From: Parachlamydiales bacterium
GTDB taxonomy: Bacteria > Chlamydiota > Chlamydiia > Chlamydiales > SM23-39
DNA: 49,720 nucleotides
Assembly (NCBI GenBank): GCA_019694475.1
Contig: JAIBBX010000008.1
Span: 1 to 49,720, forward strand
Direction: 5' to 3'
The translations under genes were made by a program, and so were the position numbers. Positions 42,101 through 49,720 of the stretch are shown piece by piece (positions within the stretch are counted from its first letter, which is position 1; each line of letters opens with the position of its first letter). The notes under the pieces were generated by a model. That model was not told the DNA's origin and searched no databases. It saw only the letters and a list, made by a program, of their open reading frames with translations.

Positions 42101-44544
42101 GCTGTTTTCTTGGTTATTGGGTTGCCGTTCGCATCATTTGTATATTCGATTTTTGTCCCATCAGGCTGGATCTCTTCTAGAAGGTACCCCCAGGGATTCA
42201 GAATATGCTTCGTTTCATGGTCTCTTTCATCAAACGTGCTAGTCAATCGTCCTTTGTCGTCATAGAGATACTTTTTAATCCTGCCAACCCGGTTTTCTTC
42301 GATGACTTGATTGGATCTGTTATAGCGGTAGGTTGTGATGATGTCTGAAAAATCTTTGACGTACGTCCGATTACGCTGTTCGTCTTCATACTTGTACTCT
42401 GCTTTTTGTCCGATCGCATTCGTTTCGGAAATGAGCTTTCCATTTTCGTATTCGTAGGAGAGAGTATATCGATGCTTTTCTTCGGCATCGTAGATATGTT
42501 TGAATTTTACGTTCCCATCTGGAAAGTATTCGAAAAGAACCCGTTTTAGAAGACATTCTTTCTTCCCGTCCCAAAACAGGTCTTCAGATTTTTGAGGTTT
42601 TCCGGCTAAAACCCCATTCTTGTGCGGTGTGATTTTTTCGATTTTTCGGATAGTCGCCGAGGTCAAATCACTCTCTGTTCGGCCGCTTCCATTATCTTCC
42701 ACTTTCCGAATGAGCAGACGATCCGCATCATAAGAAAAGAACTGTCTATGGCAGATGAATGGGACAGCTTCGGTTGAGGCTACGCCATTCTGAATTGTCG
42801 TTTGAGTCCTTAGGCTGGCTGTAAATCGAGAAGCAAGAAGATCGGTATCATCGAGATAAGAAAATAACGTAATTCTTCCATTCGGCTCATCGATCTGAAC
42901 CATCCGGTTCAGATCGTCATATTTGTATTGAGTTACGCAGACTTCTGCACTCGATTCATCGAGGACTGGAACCGAAAAACCATCAAAAAATCCAAGGGGC
43001 GGAGTTAATATTGGGTTTTTTTGATCTGGGTCAAAACCAACGCATTGCCAATTCTTTTTGTCAGAAATAAACTGGATTCCATCAATCGTTCCAAAAGCTT
43101 GATCCCATTCAGGGAACCCAGGTTTGAAAAAACATTTGCCATCCCTCAGTTCAACAAGCTTGCAATGGAGATAAAAATCAAACGTATTGAGTTTAGAAAT
43201 GACTTCTCCAAACACATGGAATGGTCCACTTATTTCTCTGATCGAAGCCGATTTTTTAGAGAGGCCGGTCAGATTTCCGGAAAACCGCTCTTGCAAAACA
43301 TTCCCTTTAGAGTCGTAAATGAACTGTCTTGCCCAAATGGTTTTGCCATTCTCATCCGCGAACGTTTTGATTCTGATTCTTTCATCGGGAATCTCTCCCC
43401 GAATCCAATGATAAGAAGCAGTCCCTCCAGAATGGGATCTTGTCATGCTGATCGGGCGGCCGTTCGCATCATAAACAAACGTTGTCATGCCGCCAAGAGA
43501 GTCATTCACCGTTGTTTTTTGAGGCTCGTATCCGAAACTCGCGGAACCCGCCGGAGTTTCTAGACTCTCCAATTTTTCATCTTGATAGCTTGCATAAAGG
43601 GCTGGGCCTCCCAATGAAAGGCAAGATTTTAAAAACGATTTCCCTTGTTTTGTCTCATAAATAAGCTCTGTTTCCGGCTGAGAGGCTGTTGATACTTTCT
43701 TCAAAAGATATCGAGGAGGGTTATCTCCCCCTCTAGGCTTTGTCTCATCAAATTTCTCATCAAAGGTGTATTCAAAATGCCTTCCATCCGAAGTGTCGAC
43801 AGAAAATTTCTTGCAATCGATCACGTAGGCGTCTTTTTCCCACCACTTTCCTCCCGCATAATCAAAGTTGATCCAAGCGTATTCCTTGGTTTCATCACCG
43901 CTTTTTGTAGAGATTCTCTTGACCCGGCCAATATTGTCATATTCATAAAAAATCCGATTGCCGTTGGGCTTGATTTCTTTTTCAAGATGGTAGATCCGCC
44001 TGTCCTTATCTTTTTCAAATTTTTTCCCGCGGAATAAATAATGCCGCGAGCCGCCATCTGCGCATTCAACAACAAACGCATCAGGCTTTTTGTGGATTTT
44101 TTGGTTGCAAAGGTTTGTTTTGGCACTCAATTTCCCTTGCAAAAGATTGGATGCTTGATCTTTTTCTAGTTGAAATAGGTCTCTATTTCTCTCGGAGCAG
44201 TAATAATTTAATGAGGCTCCATGCGGCTCAGCAAGGGTGATCCAATCTTTTTTCCCATGTTTGCCTTCATCTGTCGCTCGGAAATTGGTATGCAAAATGA
44301 GGGTTTGATGAGGTGCAATGCTCCACCCGCCATTCGGATCATGGGATCTCCCGCTGAAATATTTTGACGATAGCAAGATCGGCTCTGCTCCCTCTATAAC
44401 CACATCGTACTGTGTCAGAGAAAGATCCCCGGATGTGAGCAAAACTTCTTCAACTGGGAATATTTGCGGTTCGTGTTCAAGAGCAGCAGGAACGAAGGGA
44501 TCGCGAAATATAGCGGCCAGAATGAATGAGAGTGCAGCAAACAT
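39169..44544 (-). CDS. RHS/YD-repeat protein with C-terminal toxin tip
   Basis: The 1,791-residue protein begins with a hydrophobic signal-like stretch (2-12), then an N-terminal domain, and long arrays of YD repeats of the type YEYDxxGR across most of residues 200-1480. The RHS-associated core follows (about 1500-1560) with RFYDPETARFITPDPKGFTSG and a core end DLYGLE in place of the usual DPLGL. The remaining 230 residues are the tip: a conserved part with a hydrophobic patch, then about 60 variable residues with GLRRVRFDFIRPKPHTNPHM and IYPIDVPHN. RHS proteins wrap a toxin in a beta shell and deliver it on contact. The toxin activity is not recognised. GGAG precedes the ATG. Confidence 0.9.
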   Translation of the reverse strand: MFAALSFILAAIFRDPFVPAALEHEPQIFPVEEVLLTSGDLSLTQYDVVIEGAEPILLSSKYFSGRSHDPNGGWSIAPHQTLILHTNFRATDEGKHGKKDWITLAEPHGASLNYYCSERNRDLFQLEKDQASNLLQGKLSAKTNLCNQKIHKKPDAFVVECADGGSRHYLFRGKKFEKDKDRRIYHLEKEIKPNGNRIFYEYDNIGRVKRISTKSGDETKEYAWINFDYAGGKWWEKDAYVIDCKKFSVDTSDGRHFEYTFDEKFDETKPRGGDNPPRYLLKKVSTASQPETELIYETKQGKSFLKSCLSLGGPALYASYQDEKLESLETPAGSASFGYEPQKTTVNDSLGGMTTFVYDANGRPISMTRSHSGGTASYHWIRGEIPDERIRIKTFADENGKTIWARQFIYDSKGNVLQERFSGNLTGLSKKSASIREISGPFHVFGEVISKLNTFDFYLHCKLVELRDGKCFFKPGFPEWDQAFGTIDGIQFISDKKNWQCVGFDPDQKNPILTPPLGFFDGFSVPVLDESSAEVCVTQYKYDDLNRMVQIDEPNGRITLFSYLDDTDLLASRFTASLRTQTTIQNGVASTEAVPFICHRQFFSYDADRLLIRKVEDNGSGRTESDLTSATIRKIEKITPHKNGVLAGKPQKSEDLFWDGKKECLLKRVLFEYFPDGNVKFKHIYDAEEKHRYTLSYEYENGKLISETNAIGQKAEYKYEDEQRNRTYVKDFSDIITTYRYNRSNQVIEENRVGRIKKYLYDDKGRLTSTFDERDHETKHILNPWGYLLEEIQPDGTKIEYTNDANGNPITKKTALVTNLIEYNARGQPTKITYPDGYEKTLTYSLDGQLVSEIDEDGIETQYIYDILGNLFSKKRLLNGQELGAETTPHNPFDGIIYHSDFEKNRTYYEYDGAGRKIAETCGKFSLKYGYDSLGRLKSIENGSHKHVFEYDLLDRVTEERDENLKGKVFTKIQYEYDIQGNRSVIRKFIDDQEVEEITEFDPFNRPISVTDPYGHTTTIIYNDSFINEKGEKVLQKTITDPKGIQTVETFDIRNRLAKWERSGFVENYEYDADGRMVRQYSTNPPVETLWTYDCRGRLETLTEAAGTPSARTTRYTYTPSGKIETVTKPSGIVLTYAYDDFGHLKTLSSNDGTLNYTYNYDKVGRLNSAKDEITLKETTRDYDSKGHLTSETLANGFSFSSDYDKQGRRELFTLPNGTNVKYTFGDLFLDSIKFADQKITFADYDLSGKCREIKFSDQFIQRTAFDLLGRETSISSPFFSQKIEEVDLLSRIKKLSDGRNFTYDDFGHLTSDSAHEYTFDPFGFRTAKDDQSFESNPLHQLPMEYDLDGNPKTHQDYRLSYDPLGRLVKLEKKDSIIQYEYDPLHRRIAKTVNSQRTLFLYDDQNEIGCASSLSEIQELRILKPSSKAEIGASVLCILNGQSYTPLHDLFGNIVRLIDSTKQTAMAATYTPYGEEIFSGLASPWRFASKRIDPETKLIHFGRRFYDPETARFITPDPKGFTSGLNLYLYVSNDPLHQCDLYGLESKNNETSFGENLLTISLATTYSASEVCIDYFPVFFAADMLAYGWNYIIESTRWGWIKKDWRIATLPTENVKARTINKLFSPESRKGELFSKTYSDIHGGIEKGIILGSLGSLGVKKIFSRNAARYFEKYALNKEAEFLGKIKISQIAAETEAVAEEKMLESLALKPDKVAEIEKMIESYLGEGTTMLKNKAGDPIFLSQDGLRRVRFDFIRPKPHTNPHMHIEYLKEEEWIGVGPKQIYPIDVPHN

Positions 44545-44642
44545 GGCGAGACTCCAAAAAAGGGAGCCAAAGGGTATAGGATAAAATTTTTTTATGCAAT
44601 GTTTGTTGGATTTTTAGGAAAGATTAGAAGAATATCGAATGA

Positions 44643-45419
44643 TCAAATAGGCAAGCAGTTGCGCGCGTAGCGGAAGCCGTTTAGGATTGAACGGCCGGCG
44701 GATGCGACTTTGTCAACGCCAGATTGGTAAAGGCTGTAAGTCGCCATTTTTGCTTTTTCTTTCGTCACATAATAGGAAATTTCAGCAAAGATGCGGAAAA
44801 GTCCCTTTGTTTCATCAAATGGCAGAGAAAAAAAGTGGGTGATTCCTTGAACAATCGCATCGTCATTCATGTTTTGGAACGTTTCTTTGCAGTGCTTTTC
44901 CAAATACGGGAAGTTAAGAGCTTTCATCCAGTTGATCGAGTTTTTGAAGTTCGGAAATTTTTGCCCGATTTGGAATAGAATAAAGCTCCCGATCATCAAT
45001 TCCCGTTTTTGATAGTATTTGTTGATTTTGCTTTCCCAGCGAGCCGCTTTGATTCGAAGGGTCTGAGGCGTTTTTCTGCCGATAACGTTTTTGAATATTC
45101 CCACCAATTTTTGATCGATGAACCAACGTTCTTTAGGGGAAAATAGACCCATCCGCAAACCGTACTTTCCATCCATGATCAAATCATATTTGTAAGCAGA
45201 TAAGGCTCTTTCAACTTTTCTTTCCATCCATCGAGGAAAAAGATGCTCGACCAAAGAATAAAACCAGCTCATCCATGGACTTTTTTGCTTTATCTCAAAA
45301 AATATTTTTGTGATAATATTTTGTTTAGTGATGGGCCAAGGCTCTTCATAGTCAGATTGTTTCCAGAGATTATACGCCCTCTTTACTATGAAATTGTTTG
45401 AATCAATTATAGAATTCAT
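44643..45419 (-). CDS. Hypothetical protein
   Basis: No family is recognised in this 258-residue protein. It is basic and helical, with many aromatic residues, no signal peptide and no clear membrane segment. It lies upstream of the RHS gene on the same strand, with 98 bp between, and has its own promoter-like sequence at 45443-45471. Whether it belongs to the RHS locus, for example as a chaperone or delivery protein, cannot be told; its proximity is the only hint. Confidence 0.5.
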   Translation of the reverse strand: MNSIIDSNNFIVKRAYNLWKQSDYEEPWPITKQNIITKIFFEIKQKSPWMSWFYSLVEHLFPRWMERKVERALSAYKYDLIMDGKYGLRMGLFSPKERWFIDQKLVGIFKNVIGRKTPQTLRIKAARWESKINKYYQKRELMIGSFILFQIGQKFPNFKNSINWMKALNFPYLEKHCKETFQNMNDDAIVQGITHFFSLPFDETKGLFRIFAEISYYVTKEKAKMATYSLYQSGVDKVASAGRSILNGFRYARNCLPI

Positions 45420-45442
45420 TTAAATTTCTTTGGTTCATGTTA

Positions 45443-45471
45443 ATTATATCATAAAATTGTCTCTCAAACAA
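45443..45471 (-). promoter_or_regulatory. Probable sigma70-type promoter of the gene at 44643-45419
   Basis: On the minus strand TTGTTT (45466-45471) and a perfect TATAAT (45443-45448) are spaced by 17 bp. The start point would be near 45436, 17 bp before the ATG at 45419. The surroundings are AT-rich, so the call is moderate. Confidence 0.5.
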
Positions 45472-45509
45472 CTGCATTTAAGTTTATTAGCATGTAAAAA
45501 ATGTATTAT

Positions 45510-47075
45510 TTAGTGAGTTGTCGGCGAATTGCGCGCTTTTCTGGCGGCTATCCATCGATACCCGATCAAAACGACGAGAATCAGAGCAACTACGCAAGTG
45601 ACGTAGCCAAATATGAAAAGAGCGTCGTTAAGGCCTTGGATGGCGGCTTGGGTTTCGATATTTTTGATGATCGCCCCTTTGGCCTGGATAGGGTCTGGAT
45701 ATTTATCGAGAAGGTTTTGGTAGGTGTATCTGTAGCCCGGAAGCTGCGGATTGACCTGTTCGCTAAACCGGGCGGCATGGAAGATCGTGCGGCGGATGCT
45801 GAAAATAGAAAGAAGAGTGGTGCCGTAGGTACCTCCCACTTGCCGAAAGAATGTAAGGATTGTTGCTGCTGCCGATTTTTGCGATACAGGAACGCCGCCT
45901 AATGCCATAAGAGTGGTGGGTCCGAGAGAAAGGCCGATGCCGACTCCGCGGATGAATAGAATGATATTGACCTGCTTGTAGCCTGTCAGCCAGCTCAATT
46001 CGTTGTTATAAAAGAAACTAAAACTAAGAAGAAACAACCCAGTAAATGTGAGGATGGGAACTGGGATTAATTTTGTAAGTCCGTTGGCAAGCATGCTAAA
46101 TACACCGATGACTAAGCCGTATAGAGCTGCGATTTTACCGATCGTATATCGTTCGTAGGCAAGTCCATCCAGCATGTATTGCACGCTCACTCCGACGCTT
46201 GCAAAAACGGACATACCGAGAAGGAAGATCGCAGCAAGACTCACGGAGAAAATGGGGTCTTTGAATAGGGGAAGGGGAAAAAGGGGATTCGGATGACGGC
46301 TTTCAATGAAAAGAAATGCGATCAGAGAACAAATTGCTACTGCAAATAGGAGAAGTATATACCAGGTCCACCATCCTTGCGGCGTTGCTCGGATCGGTCC
46401 GAGCGTAAGGGCTACAAGAAGGGTGGAGAAAAAGGTAGCGAAGGTCAAAAAACCGAAGACGTCGAAAGGCGATTTGTCGGGGACTAGATGTTTTTTTCGC
46501 GAGAGCCAGCAAGATATTGTTGATAAAATCCCAAAAGGAACGATGAGAAAAAATACGTCGCGCCAAGAATAAAATTGTGTCAGATAACCCGCAAGTAAGA
46601 TTCCAATCGCAAGTCCAGCTCCGAAGGCGATCCCAATGTAAAGGTTGATGGCGATCGGCGCCCTTTCTTTGGATACGCTTTGGGCGATTAAGGCAAGGCC
46701 GATTGGAAAAATAAAACCGCCGCCCACCCCTTCCATAAAACGGGCTGTCGCAATCATGAGAAAGTTGGTCGATAGACCTGCAACCAAAGTTGCAACGGTA
46801 AAAATGACGACGCCATAGGTGTACATTCTATTGAATCCGAATCGATTGGCAAACCAGTTCGCAGTCGGAACAGTCGTATTGATACCCAAAAGATAGAGAG
46901 TTGTAAGCCAAATGGCCTCTGTTTGACTTAGAGCGAGTTCTCCTTGAATCGCCGTGTCGGCGATCATGGTCGTGACAGCGGAAATAACGGCGATGAAGGT
47001 GGTTGTGATGACGTTGAGTGTGATGTGAGCGGGATAGGCGGGGTGTTCATGGGAGAAAAAACCCGGTTTGCTCAT
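45510..47075 (-). CDS. emrB: DHA2-type MFS multidrug efflux transporter (EmrB-like)
   Basis: The 521-residue protein has 14 hydrophobic segments and the DHA2 features: ADTAIQGELALSQTEAIWLTTLYLL in the first segments (here cited in part), NWFANRFGFNRMY as the loop between segments 2 and 3, and GGGFIFPIGLALI. EmrB-type pumps expel hydrophobic drugs with protons and join an adaptor and an outer-membrane channel. The adaptor gene upstream at 47072 overlaps it by 4 bp, so the two are coupled. No outer-membrane channel is in the window. The gene order adaptor-pump is that of emrAB. Confidence 0.9.
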   Translation of the reverse strand: MSKPGFFSHEHPAYPAHITLNVITTTFIAVISAVTTMIADTAIQGELALSQTEAIWLTTLYLLGINTTVPTANWFANRFGFNRMYTYGVVIFTVATLVAGLSTNFLMIATARFMEGVGGGFIFPIGLALIAQSVSKERAPIAINLYIGIAFGAGLAIGILLAGYLTQFYSWRDVFFLIVPFGILSTISCWLSRKKHLVPDKSPFDVFGFLTFATFFSTLLVALTLGPIRATPQGWWTWYILLLFAVAICSLIAFLFIESRHPNPLFPLPLFKDPIFSVSLAAIFLLGMSVFASVGVSVQYMLDGLAYERYTIGKIAALYGLVIGVFSMLANGLTKLIPVPILTFTGLFLLSFSFFYNNELSWLTGYKQVNIILFIRGVGIGLSLGPTTLMALGGVPVSQKSAAATILTFFRQVGGTYGTTLLSIFSIRRTIFHAARFSEQVNPQLPGYRYTYQNLLDKYPDPIQAKGAIIKNIETQAAIQGLNDALFIFGYVTCVVALILVVLIGYRWIAARKARNSPTTH

Positions 47076-47995
47076 CGCACTTTCACGTGGATTTCAGCAG
47101 ACATGCCCGGATAGAGGTAAAGAGGTTCTTTCGACTGCGGGACATTGAGCCAAATTTTCACAGGAACTCTTTGAACCACTTTCGTGAAATTTCCTGTCGC
47201 ATTGTCCGGAGGGATGAGAGAAAATTGAGAAGCGGCAGATGCCCTGACCACAAAGACAGAGCCTGTAAAGGTTCGATCTGGGTAAGCGTCGATAGATATA
47301 TCAACCGGATCTCCCGGCTGCAAATGTCCGACCTTGCCTTCTTCCAAATTGGCAGTGACCCAAATGTTTTTGATGTCGGTTAGCCCGAAAAGAGGCTGGC
47401 CGATTTGCGCCACATCTCCAGCTACTACCCAGCGTTTGGAAATGGCCCCGTCTCTAGGTGCATAGATTTTTGTGTGGCGTAAAAGCTCTTCAATGACTCC
47501 AAGCTTGGCAATCCCATTCACAAGACTTGCTTCAGCCACTTTGAAATTGGCCATCGAAAAGAGGTAATCTTTTTCAATCTTATCGAAATCGATGTATGAA
47601 ATGATCTCATTTTCATACTCTTGCTTTGCAACATTATAGATGTCGCGCAGCTTTTCCATTTCGATTTTTTGCAGTTTGACGTTCTCTTGAAGGAGGGAGA
47701 CGTTTGTTAGGGCGTCTTCTTTTTGAGAATTGTAAATGCTTTCATCTAACTGGCAGAGGAGCTGTCCTTGTTGGACAATATCCCCTTCATCGACATAGAG
47801 TTCGATGATGCGCGCTTCAATATCGGCGCTGATTTGGATTTGGTAGCCGTCGAGATAAGCGTCATTGGTCCAAACATACTTGCGTGCATGCAGATACCAA
47901 CTTGCAGAGACGATAATGAGAAGAAAAACCCCCAGCCCGGCTAAGAGCATCTTCCAAGAGAATGTTTTCTTGGGACTTGTGGGGGTCTCATCCAT
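47072..47995 (-). CDS. emrA: HlyD-family efflux periplasmic adaptor (EmrA-like)
   Basis: The 307-residue protein has one N-terminal membrane segment (14-34), then the split lipoyl motif (ISADIEARIIELYVDEGD and YAPRDGAISKRWVVAGD), a helical hairpin between them, and a beta-barrel part with GDPVDISIDAYPDRTFTG. These proteins bridge the inner-membrane pump and an outer-membrane channel. It is shorter than E. coli EmrA, with a shorter hairpin. Its stop overlaps the pump start (4 bp), and it follows the small membrane gene at 47999 by 3 bp. Confidence 0.9.
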   Translation of the reverse strand: MDETPTSPKKTFSWKMLLAGLGVFLLIIVSASWYLHARKYVWTNDAYLDGYQIQISADIEARIIELYVDEGDIVQQGQLLCQLDESIYNSQKEDALTNVSLLQENVKLQKIEMEKLRDIYNVAKQEYENEIISYIDFDKIEKDYLFSMANFKVAEASLVNGIAKLGVIEELLRHTKIYAPRDGAISKRWVVAGDVAQIGQPLFGLTDIKNIWVTANLEEGKVGHLQPGDPVDISIDAYPDRTFTGSVFVVRASAASQFSLIPPDNATGNFTKVVQRVPVKIWLNVPQSKEPLYLYPGMSAEIHVKVR

Positions 47996-47998
47996 GGA

Positions 47999-48382
47999 TT
48001 AGCCCATGAATCCAGCCCAAAGAAGATATACGCCTACGATCAACCATACCCAAGACATTACGGTATAGCCTGATCCAGCCATCATATCTTTCATCATTTT
48101 GGCAAAAGCCTCTGGCCAGAATGTTCTCAAAATCCCTTGGATCAAGAAAACCCAACCGACCAAAGTGACCACAACAGGCCAATCTTGCACCCAAATATTG
48201 TGGCTAACTACGATCAGCAGGCCCAGACCCATAGCGACAAGACCTGAGAAAGTCATTAAAGATGGGTTGCTCAATGTCTCCCCAAACGTTTTCTTAAAAC
48301 GCGCATGGTGGACGACCATTGCTAAAGCAACTAAAAAGAGCCAAAGTCCTAGGACTTGGGCATAAAATACAGAAATACACAT
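47999..48382 (-). CDS. Small integral membrane protein at head of efflux operon
   Basis: The 127-residue protein has four hydrophobic segments with a short basic loop after the first. No family name is certain. It lies 3 bp upstream of the adaptor gene and is therefore the first gene of the efflux operon. It could modulate the pump or merely be transcribed with it. TAGGAG-like sequence (rc of AGCTCCTATT, near 48390) precedes the ATG. Confidence 0.65.
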   Translation of the reverse strand: MCISVFYAQVLGLWLFLVALAMVVHHARFKKTFGETLSNPSLMTFSGLVAMGLGLLIVVSHNIWVQDWPVVVTLVGWVFLIQGILRTFWPEAFAKMMKDMMAGSGYTVMSWVWLIVGVYLLWAGFMG

Positions 48383-48539
48383 AGAGAAAGCTCCTATTTG
48401 GTTCCTCTAAACTTGGGTCTACCAGATAGGGACTTAATTTGCTTCAAAAATTTTTTTGCCAGCCATTTACCTGAATTTTTATTTTAATGAGAAATGTGTT
48501 ATTATTTTTCCGAAAAAAACAATTAAAAGGCAATTAACC

Positions 48540-48995
48540 GTGGGTTTTTTTAAATTCTTTTTAGGTGTTATTTTCGCGTCTGCTTCAGCGGTCGCTCCTG
48601 AAGGGGATGGTTGGTTTCCTGTTGAAAAGGTGCCACAGGCCGAAGAGGTGATGACCGACATCGATCCGAGCATTTGGGTCCTATTTCTAAAGAAGCTAGG
48701 GTCTGATCAAATAAGCCTCCGTTTTCCTGTAGATCCAGTTTATCGGACTACAGAAGATGGGTTTATTGCCCGGGCGGCAAATGGCGGGGAAATCTTCGAG
48801 CTGACCGTTCAAAAGGGGCTTGGGGAAGCGGGGAGCAGTCTTTATGAGGCCGATGGAAAGTGGGTCCATGAGCATGTGGTCCAATCGGGAGACCATATAT
48901 ATAAGCTAAGGACCTATTCTCTCTTGCCTGAAAGCCTCAACCACGCCGAATTCGTCTCTAGCTTTTCCTTAGTGCTCCTTACCAAAAATTCTTGA
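48540..48995 (+). CDS. Secreted hypothetical protein, probably truncated
   Basis: I place the start at GTG 48540, because AAAAGG lies nine bases upstream and the N terminus then becomes a clean signal peptide (GFFKFFLGVIFASASAVA-PEG). An ATG at 48456 would add 28 unlikely residues. The mature 130 residues are beta-rich and unrecognised. The frame stops at TGA in the text LTKNS. The same sequence on the other arm of the palindrome (to 49144) reads TGG there and stays open, as LTKNSWSNFGVKATQIDDRK, so the gene may once have been longer and lost its C terminus to a point mutation. Confidence 0.6.
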   Translation: MGFFKFFLGVIFASASAVAPEGDGWFPVEKVPQAEEVMTDIDPSIWVLFLKKLGSDQISLRFPVDPVYRTTEDGFIARAANGGEIFELTVQKGLGEAGSSLYEADGKWVHEHVVQSGDHIYKLRTYSLLPESLNHAEFVSSFSLVLLTKNS

Positions 48996-49144
48996 GACAA
49001 TTTCTAGCGTGAAAGCTGGCTGAAATCGACGACCGGCAGGCTTCGCAAGTTGATCCGTATTAATCCAATACGAATCAACTTGCGATCGTCGATTTGAGTC
49101 GCTTTGACGCCGAAATTGCTCCAAGAATTTTTGGTAAGGAGCAC
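48972..49144. repeat. 173-bp imperfect palindrome overlapping a gene end
   Basis: Left arm (48972-49061) and right arm (49067-49144) are reverse complements with a few mismatches and a short gap, around a loop of about five bases (AATCC). The left arm contains the last eight codons of the secreted-protein gene. Read from the right on the minus strand, the right arm has an open coding-like sequence. The structure looks like an inverted duplication of a gene's 3' end, or a large hairpin terminator. The stretch between 49145 and 49289 holds no feature that I can support. Confidence 0.7.
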
Positions 49145-49289
49145 GAGGCTCATAATTTAAGATTGCAAGAAATTTTCAAGTTGGTGTACATTATATCTTA
49201 TTTATCCTGAATCCTTACAGGTTTGGGAGGGGAATGCATCCCGCACAAGTTTTGCATTTCGCGTTTTGCCTTTTGCGTTTAAAAAAAAA

Positions 49290-49362
49290 GGGGACTTAGC
49301 TCAGTTGGTAGAGCATCTGATTTGCATTCAGAGGGTCAGGAGTTCGAATCTCCTAGTCTCCA
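49290..49362 (+). tRNA. tRNA-Ala (anticodon UGC)
   Basis: The sequence folds as a 73-nt cloverleaf. The acceptor GGGGACT pairs with AGTCTCC (one G-T pair), the D arm is GCTC/GAGC, the anticodon stem TCTGA/TCAGA holds the loop TTTGCAT with anticodon TGC, and the T arm AGGAG/CTCCT carries TTCGAAT. CCA is not encoded, so it must be added after transcription. It lies 15 bp before tRNA-Ile and outside any rRNA operon visible here. Confidence 0.97.
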
Positions 49363-49377
49363 TTCCAGAAAAAAATC

Positions 49378-49451
49378 GCGGTTATAGCTCAGTTGGTTAG
49401 AGCGCGACACTGATAATGTCGAGGTCCCAAGTTCAAGTCTTGGTAACCGCA
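49378..49451 (+). tRNA. tRNA-Ile (anticodon GAU)
   Basis: A 74-nt cloverleaf has acceptor GCGGTTA pairing with TAACCGC, the D arm GCTC/GAGC, an anticodon loop CTGATAA with anticodon GAT, and a T arm with TTCAAGT. The 3' CCA is not encoded. It follows tRNA-Ala with 15 bp between, so both probably come from one transcript. Confidence 0.97.
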
Positions 49452-49532
49452 TTTTGTCATTTCTTTGTTTACAACAAATCAGGACACCTTTTAATTAAAG
49501 AATTAAGGGAACTAATAAAGGAAGGTCCTTTC

Positions 49533-49720
49533 ATGAAAAACACTAAATTCTTAGACAACCTCTCGGTCTTTTTGATCCTGCTTGGCGGTATTTGCTGGGG
49601 ATTGATCGGGGCTTTCGGTTTTGATCTGATCGGTTCGATCTTCAACACCGATGCGTCAATGATGTCGCCACTCACTCGCATTATCTATGTGTTAGTCGGC
49701 TTATCTGCCGTTTACCGCAT
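49533..49720 (+). CDS. DUF378 family membrane protein (partial, cut by window end)
   Basis: The visible 62 residues read as two hydrophobic segments with LSVFLILLGGICWGLIGAFG, then a short loop, and RIIYVLVGLSAVY. This is the pattern of DUF378 proteins, small integral membrane proteins of unknown function and about 70-80 residues. An AAGGAAGG site precedes the ATG. The gene runs off the right end of the window. Confidence 0.8.
   Translation, partial: MKNTKFLDNLSVFLILLGGICWGLIGAFGFDLIGSIFNTDASMMSPLTRIIYVLVGLSAVYR

Noticed and set aside
45500..45902. 133-residue open frame opposite the end of the efflux pump gene
   Set aside because: Antisense shadow of a clear membrane-protein gene, no ribosome-binding site.

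Overview
The window looks like a chromosomal segment of an environmental chlamydia (order Parachlamydiales, Waddlia- or Criblamydia-like). This is inferred from gene content. There is a MOMP-like/Lpg1974-type outer membrane protein, a BrnQ carrier, an MHS-type transporter and full-length aconitase, which Chlamydia itself lacks. There are also several eukaryote-like proteins (RING finger, RanBP2-type finger, RRM protein, sterol reductase) and many short secreted proteins with no recognisable family. Base composition is moderate (low-to-mid 40s % GC by eye), genes are tightly packed on both strands, and many convergent neighbours overlap at their 3' ends. No rRNA, phage, transposase or CRISPR was seen.

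Layout. 1-288: a stem-loop-rich intergenic stretch with two terminators. 289-6148: a RING protein and its operon partner, a HAD phosphatase, an MHS transporter, DUF2000 and Mut7-C proteins, and the first copy of a 171-bp palindromic miniature element. 6185-10042: two paralogous membrane-anchored EEP-fold hydrolases and a membrane-anchored GH1 glycosidase. 10099-14496: a hybrid histidine kinase facing aconitase. 14540-19081: exported flavoprotein, membrane protein, peptide deformylase with a signal-like N terminus, a GAMT-like methyltransferase, a GT-B-like protein and a BAAT-type hydrolase. 19059-25080: racemase, VOC protein, lipoprotein hydrolase, a GC-rich foldback element, exported FMN reductase, sterol reductase, YchJ-like protein and BrnQ. 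25195-33758: small secreted and membrane proteins, a class-C beta-lactamase-like protein, a MOMP-like porin whose leader carries the second 171-bp element, MsrB, MarC, transaldolase-like aldolase, RluA-type synthase, a GGQ release-factor-like protein, a PPC protein, an RRM protein and a hotdog thioesterase.

33759-35880 is a two-gene RNA-repair operon: a 2H RNA phosphodiesterase fused to a shortened archease, overlapping RtcB. 36823-44544 is the most striking region. A 1,791-residue secreted RHS/YD-repeat protein with a C-terminal toxin tip is followed by its putative immunity gene, then a start-less orphan RHS tip with its own immunity gene, then a decayed third tip with a third immunity gene, and finally a fragment of a fourth RHS core. 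A stretch of 1,042 bp is repeated without indels between the main gene and the orphan. The array looks like a record of serial toxin-tip replacement, with immunity genes outliving their toxins.

44643-49720: an unknown protein, an EmrA/EmrB-type efflux operon, a secreted protein whose 3' end lies inside a large palindrome, tRNA-Ala(UGC), tRNA-Ile(GAU), and a DUF378 membrane protein cut by the window end. Function calls rest on motifs read by eye; no database search was possible.
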